From: Hypericum androsaemum
Lineage: Eukaryota > Streptophyta > Magnoliopsida > Malpighiales > Hypericaceae
Direction: 5' to 3'
NCBI GenBank assembly: GCA_963995505.1
Contig: OZ023182.1
Span: 15,785,619 to 15,849,618, forward strand
Length of the DNA: 64,000 bases
A model generated the notes under the pieces. That model saw nothing but the letters and a program-made list of their open reading frames with translations, was not told where the DNA came from and ran no database searches. The translations under genes and the position numbers were made by a program. This document shows, in pieces, positions 48,911-59,133 of the stretch (position 1 is its first letter; every line of letters begins with the position of its first letter).

Positions 48911-50250
48911 GCAATAATTTGTAAAGTATGGTACATAAGCACATTCATCTTCCACCAACTTAATATGTCAAAGTTCTCTAAACATTTTGACACGCTAAGA
49001 GTTAAGGGTTGGTACTAATCAGTAAGACAGTAACTACTATGTTGATTTGAATATTATCAAATTGCATTAAATAGTTATAAAGATATGTGTATTACAGAAA
49101 CTAAGTCATACTAACGAAGAAACGTTAATTAGATTTTATAACGTTTAATTAATAAATGGAAATATATAACCAAGTAAGCTGCAAATTGCTGCCGGTCGGT
49201 TGGCTAGCTCTTCCCTCGTAGGAAAGGTGATGTTTTTTGACCTTCACTTACCGACAATTTGCCTTCTTAAGATAATTGTCGTAAAATGTGTTGACCAAGT
49301 GAAGCTCTTCGGTGTTAGTGGGCCCTTTCTATGGAATTGCAGGGCAGGACCGCTGTGAGCCTAAGATTGGAGAATTGTCTCATGTTGGCTCATCCTTTGG
49401 TGGACAATTAATATATTTCCTTCTCATTCATACAATGGCTTGTGACATTTTATAAGCCCTTTTTAGCCAAAAATGGCATTTTGCACCGGTGTGGAACGTA
49501 GAGTAGTTAGTCGACGAATTAACGGAGTTTGACGTTGAATTCTTTGTATATGTATCAATTGGCGTAAAAACGTATATATACAAAAACGTGGATTACTTAT
49601 CGGCGGCATTGCAACTTGATTGACGTTTCTCCCTTGGGAAATTTTAATACACATATTTGGAGACTCTTCCATGGATCGCTCTATTGAAAATTGTTAATTA
49701 AAGTTTGTACAACGATATGATCTTTTATTTTTTATCCATCATAAATATATTTTCCCTTGAGTTTAAACGTACGTGTCCCAACACAAATTAAATCTTTAAC
49801 TATCACTATAACCACTAAATGAGAATCGAATACTGTTACAATTTTGTAACGGATAATTCTTTTGGAAATGTGTGATTTATTTTATAAGGTTTAAATTTAA
49901 CACTTATATTAAAAATCTCAATTTTTTTTACTTGGATCAACTTTTTTTTATTACTAAATTACGTACCTTTATTACTAAAAAGAAATAAAAAAGTACAGCA
50001 GGTGGTGAGAAGCGAGAGAAAAAGAAAAAAGAAATCTACGAAAACCTAAGACTTAAACGAGCAACTACAAAGCTAACCCACTTTTACTTCGATCAACTTG
50101 ATAAAACTAAATATTGTCACAAATAATATCGAGGTCGATTCCAAGAGGTCACAACGAAATATGTACACCGAAAATACTGTACCAATGAAATTGACAATTG
50201 GGCGTTGCATGTCCCCAGTATGGATCGAAAGTCGAATATATTAGTGAAAA
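48911..50250. other. Intergenic DNA
   Basis: No gene is recognised. The minus-strand frame at 49463-49672 shows no motif. Confidence 0.4.
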
Positions 50251-50254
50251 AGCT

Positions 50255-50785
50255 AAAAGTTTTGGAAGAAAAAGAGGAGCATGTTTTCTTGCTGTCCACT
50301 AAAAAGATTACCTTGTAAATCCGTTTTGTACCCGCGCTACACGAGGACGCCGAGTCATGCATCCAATAGGAGGAAGTCAAATGAGAGTTTAAATCTTTAA
50401 TATTTACTAGACTAACTAATCGAAAATTTAATAACAAATTTAAAAAATTATAAAATTTTTACGATAAATATTTAACACTCGATAACTCTTAATTAAAACT
50501 TTTTTCCCTTCCTGTCCCTACCCGCTTATGACCAGCTAAGCAATCATTAAAGCGAAAACAAGACACAAATTACTTCCACACACTTTTTGGGATTGAGCAT
50601 TTCTGCTGTTGAATTTTCTTCAATATCATTGTCGACCAGTACATACAACGCAAAATTTTCAAAGGTGAATCTCGTTTTGCATCTATGTGTGCCTTTTAAA
50701 TATTTTTTCAATCAATGCGCTACTATCTACATCAATTGGAGAACCGGTCAATGGTCGTTTCGGTCATTAAATAGTTGAAATTGGT
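50255..50785. repeat. Segmental duplication, copy A
   Basis: GAGTCATGCATCC, CTTATGACCAGCTA, CATTAAAGCG, GAATTTTCTTC, ATCATTGTCGACC and GGTCAATGGTCGTT occur here in the same order as in copy B at 51490-52055. Copies have diverged by substitutions and insertions. No coding potential is evident, so function is unknown. Confidence 0.7.
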
Positions 50786-51489
50786 TTGTCTCGTTATGAT
50801 TTAATTAATTAACAAAATGGATGCTATCACCATAAAATGTGTCACTTTCTAATTTTCATTATATGATCTATAATCTCCATATTGTGTATTTAGTGGTTTA
50901 GATAAATAAGAGGCTTACCATTTGGAATGGATACTTAATGATTAATTATAATTTTTCCGGTTTAGGTTTATACCACATGGTATGGTATGCGGATGACTTT
51001 TGAAAGTTGACAAAGTTTTTCTAACAAATATTTAACACTATTACGTTTTCAAAGGTTTGAAGTCGAGATTTTTTTTAAATAAAGTTAGAACAACCCCATC
51101 TAAATACTTGTTGGTTGATGAGTAGTGCTAAGGTGGTACTACTATATCCGTTCTTTCTTCATTGCCTCTGTTCTTCATATCTAATTACTGTAAGTCTTAT
51201 AATACTTTATTAACACGAGACATTATCCAAATTTTCAATAATTTCTTAAGAAGATTTGAGTTCTATATTGGCAAATATTCTTATAATTTTTAAATATTTT
51301 TCATTGTTGAAAGTTTACGTTGATGAATATGAAGTTAGAAACATCTAAAACCTCTTCTCAAAGAAAAATCATAATTGAGCCACGACGAAAAATATATATT
51401 AGAATTTAATCTCTAGCGTTTATAAACTGCATACATGATATTATATTTGATGTATTCACTCATAATGTGAATAATGTAGATACTTACGT

Positions 51490-52055
51490 GGAGAATGTTT
51501 TCTTGTCGTCCACTAAACAGATCAATTTGTAAAACTGTTACGTACCTGCAGGGATTCCGAGTCATGCATCCATTTAGAAGTCAAATAAGAGCTGTTAAAG
51601 TCTCCAGACAGATTATTGGACCAATTTAGTGCACAACCAAATTCCCGTTTTGGTTATCCTCTGTCCCTCGGTAGCCGCTTATGACCAGCTAGGCAAGCAT
51701 TAAAGCGCAAAACAAGACAAATTACATCCACACACTTTTTTATACCGCCTCGTATTCAGACACTCAATTAAATCGCCTACTCTAAATTCGAGTTGGGAGA
51801 GATCTTTGAAAGATGATAAAATTATCCGAACAAATAATTCTCAAAAACTTGAATTTAAGACCATAATTAAGGTAAGTAGTTGTTAATCACCCGTGTTGTG
51901 GAATTTTCTTCGATGTCATTGTCGACCCGTACGTATTACGACGTATTTTCAAAGGTAACTCATTTTGCCACACATTCTTTAATCAATGCCATACTTTGGA
52001 AAATTTCTAATCTCGTTTTGCCACACAGACTGGTCAATGGTCGTTCCGACACTCG
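51490..52055. repeat. Segmental duplication, copy B
   Basis: It parallels copy A at a spacing of about 1.24 kb. An AT-rich insert with terminal SINE-like phrases occupies 50800-51480 between the copies. Confidence 0.7.
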
Positions 52056-53528
52056 CCTCCTATTTTTTTAAATTTTTTTAAAAATGTTTATTACGAAAAT
52101 TCTATTAGTCTGATATCGATTTTAAGAATTTAGTTAACGTTAACCCAAATAGAAAAAAACTTGGAAAAATGTTTGCAACATCATTTTTTGTGGAAAGAGA
52201 AATGTTTACAAGGTTTTGGATTGAATAGGGACAAAATAAAAGTCGTCCCTACGGAGGAGATTTCATTTGGACCATCAGATTTCATTAAAAATCGTGTCTA
52301 GAGATCTGACATTCATAAAAAATCGTGTCTATAACCAAAATTACTTGATCTAATTTCAGTAGGGACATGTTTTGTCTCCACTAAATCCAACTTCTGTTTA
52401 CAATTGGTCAAGGAATTGTTTTTCCAGATAGGTTAGGCTGAAGCTAAGTCTTTAAAATAAACGTGACATTATTTTCTTGTCGAATTGTAAATTATTTACA
52501 GCTATATGTATCCTATTTTTTACACTAGAAGCTATAAGGAGTCGGCTACTTTACGTGGATAAAATTTAATGGTAATGGCCAATGGTAAGCAAGTTATGGT
52601 TGTTTTTACCCCAGCACTACCTCAATAGACATCTAGTCTTGTAGTTCAAAGCAGAAGTAGAGTACGGTTCTCGAAATTATGACTCATTCGTCGATCATTA
52701 ATCAAGATTCTAATGGCGGTAGTTTAACGGCACAATGCGTTAATAAGTTAATTTCAGGATTCAAATAAGGGTAATATAATAATAGTGTAAAATTTATTTT
52801 AAAAAAAATCGAACGGGGTAAATTTTTTAAATAGTGTCAAAGTCTCTCAATAAGTATTTAACGCTGTTGCGTTTCAAGATTTGAACTTGAAATCGCTTTT
52901 TTTCGAAGGTAAATTTTTTATACCATGATTACAATTGTCTGAATTTGAAACTTAAACCTCCTTAGTTTTGTACACGCCTTTGACCGTCAAGCTAAATATC
53001 CTTCGGCCAAATTTGAGATCTTTTGTTCAACTTAAAACAACTCACAACGAATTAATCTAAGTACTTGTCGCTACGAGTTAATCTACTTACTTGTTGCTAC
53101 GAGTTATACATGCTGCTACGAGTTATACATGCTGTAGTAGATTGCGGCTCTTTTTGCAAGGGCCCAAACTTACTGCCGAGCTTGTCAACGGAAAATGCAT
53201 TATTGGACCTTCGGTTTCAATGGGCTTATTGCTCGTTGGGCTTTTCCGTTCTGGCTTTTTTTTAATTGCTTTCTATATCTCAAAATAAACCATAAAAGGA
53301 GCGATGGTTGGTGACCACTTATGGAAACCGAACAATCTGTGGTAGAAAAGAACCAAGATTTCTGAGAATGAGCAACTTGCTAGCATTATCAACGGCACAG
53401 CTCAACATCACACTCGGCGTTCCATCGCTGCAAAACTTAAACACGGGCTGCAAAATGGCAACTCTAATTAGTTATCCACAACAAGAACGCTTGCTCTGTC
53501 TCAATCGGGAGCACGTCAATCAGGGATT
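52056..53528. other. Intergenic DNA with SINE-like fragments and a short tandem repeat
   Basis: A SINE-family fragment lies at about 52815-52905 (GTATTTAACGCTGTTGCGTT ... TTTGAACTTGAAATC); another lies at about 51000-51125. A 19-bp repeat built on TGCTACGAGTTATACA occurs in tandem at about 53092-53132. The block just before 53528 may hold the 3' UTR of the PDV1-like gene, split by the MITE. Confidence 0.45.
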
Positions 53529-54258
53529 AGGGATGGCAATGGGTAGAGTAAGATAGGGTATTGATAGGACCCTATCTATACTCTAGTTTTTTTTTATGGA
53601 CTCATACCTACTCTCGACCCTACAAATTTTTTATTGTTAGATTCATACCTACCCTCCTGGAGACCCAGGGTCTACAGGGTCTACGGGGTCTGTAGGGTCC
53701 GACCCTTTAACGTTCTGCATTTTGATAATTTTTAATCAAAACTTAATTTTTATATAAAATTTAAATAAATTCAAAAATCTACTACGTTACACATCAACAT
53801 TCAATAGAAAATTGATGAAACATCAAAATTTTCAATTTAATTTCAAAAGTCCAAGATTTTTTTTAGAGTTTGAAGTACATAAACAATTTAACAAAAGAAA
53901 AATATAACATGTCAGCTTCTAGTGATCCATCATTCACGACATCTTCTAAGCTAGTTGCGGAACATAATAAATATGTTAAAGTTAACTGTAAAGTATATTA
54001 TATATATTATCAATACGGTCTAACAAGGGTCTAACTAGAGTCTAATTAGGGTAGAGTCTAAAATATAGTAAAAATATAAGGGTAAGGTCCGACCTACAGG
54101 GTCTAGCTATGGATTTATACCCTACCCTAGACCCTGCCTCTAAACATGGACCCATACCCATACCCTACCCTAGACCCAGTCAAAGTCAACATACCCTAGA
54201 CCCGTAGGGTAAGGATAGGGTGCGACCCTCAGGGTATGGGTATTTCTGCCATCCCTAG
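53529..54258 (+). mobile_element. hAT-type MITE, copy 2 (about 730 bp)
   Basis: A perfect 8-bp duplication CAGGGATT flanks it (53521-53528 and 54259-54266). The ends are inverted (AGGGATGGCAATGGGTAG and, reversed, CTAGGGATGGCAGAAATACC). If the element is taken to begin with the canonical hAT base T, the ends are TAGGGATGGCA and the flanks match seven of eight. The contents match copy 1 in inverted orientation, about 11.4 kb away. It lies 87 bp beyond the stop codon of the PDV1-like gene, probably within its 3' UTR. Confidence 0.85.
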
Positions 54259-54345
54259 CAGGGATTGTGCAGAACAATAGAGGAAGCCTTCAGAATCCAT
54301 ACATCAGCAAGCACATTGAAGTTCGAGAGTTTCAAGGTATTCAAC

Positions 54346-55498
54346 TTAACCCCTGACCAACATCGCATCCAACTGGTTTAAGCTGCTGTCAGATGGAGAA
54401 CCATCCAGCCGAGAAGCTTTATGGGCATTACGACTGTCATAGCTTGTATATTTTAGCTCATACGAGTGTCCCTTGTAGGTCTCTTGGTGCAGATGGAAGA
54501 ACGCGATCATGCTAAAAGCAAAGACAGCAGCATTACCCAGCAGGCTTCCTAAATAGTCTGCTGCAAGGGACTTCCTCACCCGTTCAAAGCTTGAAACCAT
54601 AACTCTCAGAACTGGATTAGATCTATCCACCCGTTGCCCGACAAGATTCTCTCCACGCGAACTTCCAGGCCTGCCGTGTAGGTTTTCAGGGAACACAAAG
54701 CGACTCGCATCCTGCACATCCCCTACAAAAGCCAGAGCCTCCTCGATGACCTTTTACTTCTTACCTTGGTATTCCGCTAACCTCATAGCAAGGATGATCC
54801 TGCTCTGTTCCAGTCGGGCAATCACCGCACCCTGCTCAGCTCGCTGCTGCGTCTGCACAGTTTGCAGAGAACAGAAACCGTCACTCCCCAAAATCAGAGT
54901 AACCTACCATAACTCCATCAGAAACTACTCCTAAAGCCTTTGTAACGATCAACCTCGACCAAAAAATAGAAAGAACTCGAAATGTCGACTTTAACAAACC
55001 GCAATACGCAATCAAGCGCACTGGTGTTCGAGCCTATGTTTGGCCGTACGGATCTCTCAACCTAAAATTGGAATTTCCATATTTGACCTAAAATGTAAAA
55101 ATAATAAGGTTACTTGTCTGCTACGACAACGGAACACGAGATCAACTCTTTCGGATATCGTATAACCTCTAAATCCAACTCAAAACCATCCTAGGATACG
55201 GGTTCAAACAGGCCCAACCGCAATTGGAAATAGACGGGAGGCAGGAAGGTAAAATTACGTGGAAGAAGTCGAGCTGGTCCTCGAGGTTCTCGAGGGCGGA
55301 GCGGATGGCGTTGAGGCTCTTGGCCTCGTCGACGGCGGCGGCGGAGGGATCGTTGAGGTTCTTGGCGAAGACGAAGCCCTGGTGCTTGTTCAGCTTCTTG
55401 TTCAGGAGGGACTCGAGGGAGTGGGACCTGGTGGTTACGTGGATGACGTCACTCAGTTTCTCGTGTAGGTCCCATATTCTCTCCAGCACCGCTTCCAT
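54346..55498 (-). pseudogene. PDV1: PDV1-like plastid division gene with nonsense codon and altered splice acceptor
   Basis: PDV1 is a chloroplast outer-envelope protein that recruits the dynamin DRP5B (ARC5) to the division ring; its C-terminus contacts PARC6 between the envelopes. Exon 1 (55259-55498, 80 codons) starts MEAVLERIWDLHEKLSDVIH and ends EAKSLNAIRSALENLEDQLD then FFH, followed by a GT donor (GTAATT). Exon 2 (54346 to about 54852) reads TQQRAEQGAVIARLEQSRII and LAMRLAEYQGKK, then TAA at 54754-54756, then continues in frame as KVIEEALAFVGDVQDASRF, the membrane helix LLGNAAVFAFSMIAFFHLH, and the ending LNQLDAMLVRG typical of PDV1 with its terminal Gly. The expected acceptor, judged by family alignment, would be 9 nt earlier, but there the AG is AA; the next AG would drop three residues in frame. 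Predicted product is about 112 residues, without membrane helix. About 248 residues were encoded originally. Everything else is well preserved, so the damage looks recent, or an assembly error. Confidence 0.88.
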
Positions 55499-55644
55499 TT
55501 CCCCCTTCTTCTTTTCCCCCTATTTTTGTTTTTTGAATTTTAATATACTTTTATATTATGGGAAATTACTAAATTAGGGGAATTAAATTGGGAGGAATGA
55601 ACGGTTTCTCTCTCTGGAGGATTCTTCTGATTCCTCCGACGAGG

Positions 55645-56094
55645 GAGTTGGATTGGGTACGGAGTGAAGGAATTGATTCCGCCCGGTTTGGACTGAAGGG
55701 GGACCGCAGCGGCAAACGCATGTATGTGATAATAGCAAACGCAGTTATGTGATAATGGCAAGTGCAGTTATGTAATAATAGCATTTATTTTTGTGAAAAC
55801 GGCAAGTCCCCGTTGATGATAATGGCACGCATAGTTTTTTTCATTTTGGTCTCCCATGTTTTAGCATTTTTGTAAAAAGGTCACACTGGCACGCACTGTT
55901 ATGTGATACTGGCATGCACAGTTATGTGATACTGGCATGCGCAGTTATGTTATAATGGCATTTGTATCCGGCCTGTGTTTGTGCATGACTTTTTTCATTT
56001 TGGTCCCCGTATTTTAGCGCGTTTGTAAAAAAGTTCCCACGTGTCTTCATTCCAAATGGTTCAGAATAGTGGCATTCCGTACCCAATCCATACC
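55645..56094. mobile_element. MULE-type MITE, copy B (about 450 bp), in the PDV1 promoter
   Basis: A perfect 9-bp duplication CCGACGAGG flanks it (55636-55644 and 56095-56103). The ends are inverted (GAGTTGGATTGGGTACGG and, reversed, GGTATGGATTGGGTACGG). Inside are about six copies of a phrase near CAGTTATGTGATAATGGCA, against about three in copy A at 22813. It lies 146 bp upstream of the PDV1-like start codon, probably in its promoter or leader. It has no coding capacity. Confidence 0.87.
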
Positions 56095-56103
56095 CCGACG
56101 AGG

Positions 56104-57436
56104 GAAGGGGGAAACCTGGAGAGCTACGAGGCAAACTTAAGCGAGAAGGCTTTAGGCCCAACAAGATCATTTTATTCAGCTCAACAAGTTACTCTTTTTA
56201 GGGCAAATTACGTTAGTCTTCAAAAAAAAAGTGGTTTCTTTTCCCTTTAAAAAAATAAAGGCAATTTTTTAAATAATTTTATACATATAAATTTGTGGTT
56301 TAAAAGTCATAAAAAAGGTTCTTTCTGGTTTTCAGGATTTTGCCACGTCGTAATGTTGCCATTTTTGGGCTCATATGACACGTCATGTAGAATTAATTTT
56401 TAACCTGAAGTTGCTGACGTGACACAGCAGAAAATATTCAAAATAATTCTTAAGTTATTTATATTTTCTCAAAAACCCCGTTTAAATATTAAAAATATGA
56501 CAAATGACTTTTAGGGTCATGATTTTCCAACAATAAATCTCAATTTGTGCCGTTGAGTCCCGAAACTTTCGGAAGCGACATGGAGACCGCGTAATCTGTT
56601 TCAAGAAAAGAAAAAAAAATTATTTGGAACAGAGACAGTACGATGTACTAGGTTCCTAAATAGCTAACATATTATCCCTAAAAAAATTAGCTAACATATT
56701 TTAGATAGACAGCTAGCGGTTGCTTAAACCATGTTTGTCGCCAAGGAAACTAGACAGAGCTAGCTCAAAAGTATATGCTGAGAGTTCATTTTAATTTCTT
56801 AATTGGGAGAGCACATATCAAGCGTTCAAATTATCATCGTTTTTAAAGATGTGGTCTGATCGGTAGTTCGACAGATCGAATCGTGAATCGAAATCTTGGA
56901 CGTGTCTGCAAGCCAAATAAGGACGCTTACCTAACGAACCAGATAATTTCTAGTCAGACCAAATGATTGACTTAAATTTTTGACCCGAAAAAATATGGTT
57001 CGTTAAGTTTGACCGAAAAATTAATCCAAGAATCTTACTTACCCCTTCCCCACACGCGTTTTCGGTTTTGTCTTCGAAGCAGAAAAAAAACCTGACCTAG
57101 AAAAGAAAAGGCGACGCGGCGATGACCTCAGGCGTCCAAACTCAGGTAATCTCTCTCTCTCTCTATCTATTTGTCGTCTCAGATTACCCAGGACAGGGCG
57201 CGGGACGGGTCCTGGATCTGGGCGAGGAAATCGTTGCCGAGCAGGAGGGTAAACGGGAGAAGGGCCATCCGAGGAGGAAGGAGGAGACCGCCGGAGTATG
57301 GAAGGCAATGGAATTCCGTGGATGGGCAAAGAGGATGAACTTGGTCTTGACCAAAAAAAGAAGTAGATGATGAACTTGGTGATATGGTCGAGGAAGACAG
57401 AAGCTAATTCATCTGGGAAGGAAACAAGATGATGGA
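56104..57436. other. Intergenic DNA, with an exon-like GC-rich patch near 57.1 kb
   Basis: An ATG at 57122 opens MTSGVQTQ and is followed by a donor-like GTAATC within a CT repeat (57148-57165). A GC-rich stretch follows to about 57366. It looks like a first exon or a gene remnant, but I recognise no protein and no later exon. The rest is AT-rich; 56340-56450 has ACGT-core phrases (CCACGTCG, ACACGTCA, GACGTGAC) typical of decayed MITEs. Confidence 0.35.
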
Positions 57437-57445
57437 TTGAAATTT

Positions 57446-57717
57446 GGGCAAATTATCCTCAGGTCCCTAGTTTATAGTTTTATTACTCGCATGTTCTTAA
57501 CTTTAATAAATAGTGTATGAGGTCCCTACTTTTTTCCAAAATATTGGTATGAGGTCTCTAGTCACCGGATCGATATTCTTAAAAATTTCCTGATCTCGTG
57601 ACTAGGGACCTCAAACTAATATTTTCTTAAAAAATAGGAACCTCTGCACTATTTTCGAAAGGTAGGGATCTGCGAGTAATAAAATTATAAATCAGGGATC
57701 TGAGGGGTAATTTACTC
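57446..57717. mobile_element. Fold-back MITE with long inverted arms (272 bp)
   Basis: A perfect 9-bp duplication TTGAAATTT flanks it (57437-57445 and 57718-57726), suggesting Mutator-type transposition. The whole element is an imperfect palindrome: the left arm has AATTATCCTCAGGTCCCTAG, TTTTATTACTCGCA and ATGAGGTCCCTAC, while the right arm carries their complements in reverse order. Transcribed, it would make a hairpin of about 130 bp per arm, a possible small-RNA source. Confidence 0.85.
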
Positions 57718-57915
57718 TTGAAATTTTGTCGAGCTAATGCATCGATTTTTGATGGACTTGCCGACTTGGCAATGGAGTTCCGTTTTGCTACTGTATTTTT
57801 GAGGTGAAGTTGTGATGTTGTGGGCCAAAGACCTAAAAGGGATTCACATGGGCTTGAAGTTTTGTACTCTATGGTCATGGGCTTTATTCTGTTTTGTTTC
57901 TTTATTTTTGTGGAG

Positions 57916-58433
57916 TGGGGTGAGTTCGGAGTGGTTTTGCGGTATCGGTGTAAAAATTCACACCGAACTGCACTTTTGACATAGCCAAAATTTACACCAT
58001 CGGTGTGGCAGTTTAGGAAAAAATCGCGGTGTGGCAGTTTGCAGTTTAATAGTGCAGTGTTGCGGTTTGAAACTGCAAATTAGACCAAATTCGTAAGGCC
58101 CAAATTTAAAAAAAAAATCATATTTTCTTTAACTTGCATAGTGAAAAAATGAAGCCCATTTCCTTAGAAGTTCACAAGCCCACCAATTCTTTTCGTTCTT
58201 GATAAGTACTTCGCGATTAAGAACGACGTCATTTTTTCACACAGTAGACATATATAAAACGATGTCGCTTTATATATGTGCGGTTTTACGGTCGGTCGGT
58301 GTGGTTTGAGACCAAAATTGAAATCATACCGCACCAATTTGGTATCGATTTGAAATCGCACAACAAAACCATTTAAGTGTGCAGTTTGAATTTTGTCGGT
58401 CGATCGGTTTTGCGGGTTTCAAGCTCACCCCTA
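57916..58433. mobile_element. hAT-type MITE (about 518 bp)
   Basis: The ends are inverted (TGGGGTGAGTTCGG and, reversed, TAGGGGTGAGCTTGAAACC). Both subterminal parts carry repeats of GGTGTGGCAGTTTG/GCGGTTT type and their complements. TAGGGGTGAGC is a frequent hAT MITE end. No target duplication is clear. It has no coding capacity; the minus-strand frame at 58164-58361 is an accident of the repeats. Confidence 0.65.
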
Positions 58434-58920
58434 AGTCCAACAGCTTGCTTATTTTCTTACCTATATGGTGGATTTCCTTTCGTATTTTTTTATATTATGT
58501 ATTAAAAAGCTCTAGTCCGAGCGAGGATTGAGCTGGTCGGGTTGACCGACTCAGAGGTCGGACCAAAATTTGGGTCGACCTTGGATCGTTTAAAAAAAAA
58601 TGCAAATTATCTTCAGGTAATATGCTTCAGCCGCCGTTCTACCCTACACTTTTAGAACGGTAATCCGTATAGTTAAATGGTTAGGATTTCATTATTTTCA
58701 AGAAATTTGTGTCATTTTCATGATGTATTTTTTCTCTCATATTTTATTGAAAAGATAATAAATTAAACATCACCACTTAGTATGACTTGTATAATCAATA
58801 ATTGAGTTTTAATCATTTTTATGAAAAATTATTGGTCTAAACATTGTCAAAGATATTACTCGCTACCAAAGGGATTGTGACAAGCTTTGAAATCCGTTTT
58901 CAGGTTTCTCTAAAGCACAA
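58434..58920. other. Distal upstream region of the phosphate transporter
   Basis: No gene seen; ordinary AT-rich DNA. Confidence 0.4.
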
Positions 58921-58921
58921 A

Positions 58922-58972
58922 GAATATACTTGACTAATACAACCCAAAGCAAATAAGAAGACAAGTATATCC
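58922..58972 (+). promoter_or_regulatory. Two P1BS (PHR1-binding) motifs
   Basis: GAATATAC (58922-58929) and GTATATCC (58965-58972) both match GNATATNC, the site bound by the MYB factors PHR1/PHL in phosphate starvation. They lie about 205 and 162 bp before the transporter start codon, just upstream of its TATA box. Position and pairing in a PHT1 promoter make function likely, though not proven. Confidence 0.75.
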
Positions 58973-59070
58973 CATTTTATATTCCCTTGGTTTAATCTCT
59001 TGTTATTAACCCAAAAGCATAGTTAGCAACGGCAAGGATTTATAATTCCTTCCGATGCCCATCCACCTAC

Positions 59071-59080
59071 TTATATATAA
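59071..59080 (+). promoter_or_regulatory. TATA box of the phosphate transporter
   Basis: TTATATATAA lies 54-63 bp before the start codon. Transcription starting about 30 bp downstream would give a short leader of roughly 30 nt; a leader intron further upstream cannot be excluded. Confidence 0.65.
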
Positions 59081-59133
59081 TTACATCTTAATTAAAACTT
59101 AATTTCTCATAACCCCAAAAAGAAAGAGACAAA

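Noticed and set aside
54741..54768. GTAAG and AAG around the PDV1 stop codon could be read as a tiny intron (14 nt) that would remove the stop
   Set aside because: Far below the minimum plant intron size; a point change in an otherwise intact exon is simpler.
57122..57366. Possible first exon (ATG followed by a donor-like GTAATC)
   Set aside because: Eight codons and a GC-rich patch are not enough; no continuing exon or known protein was recognised.
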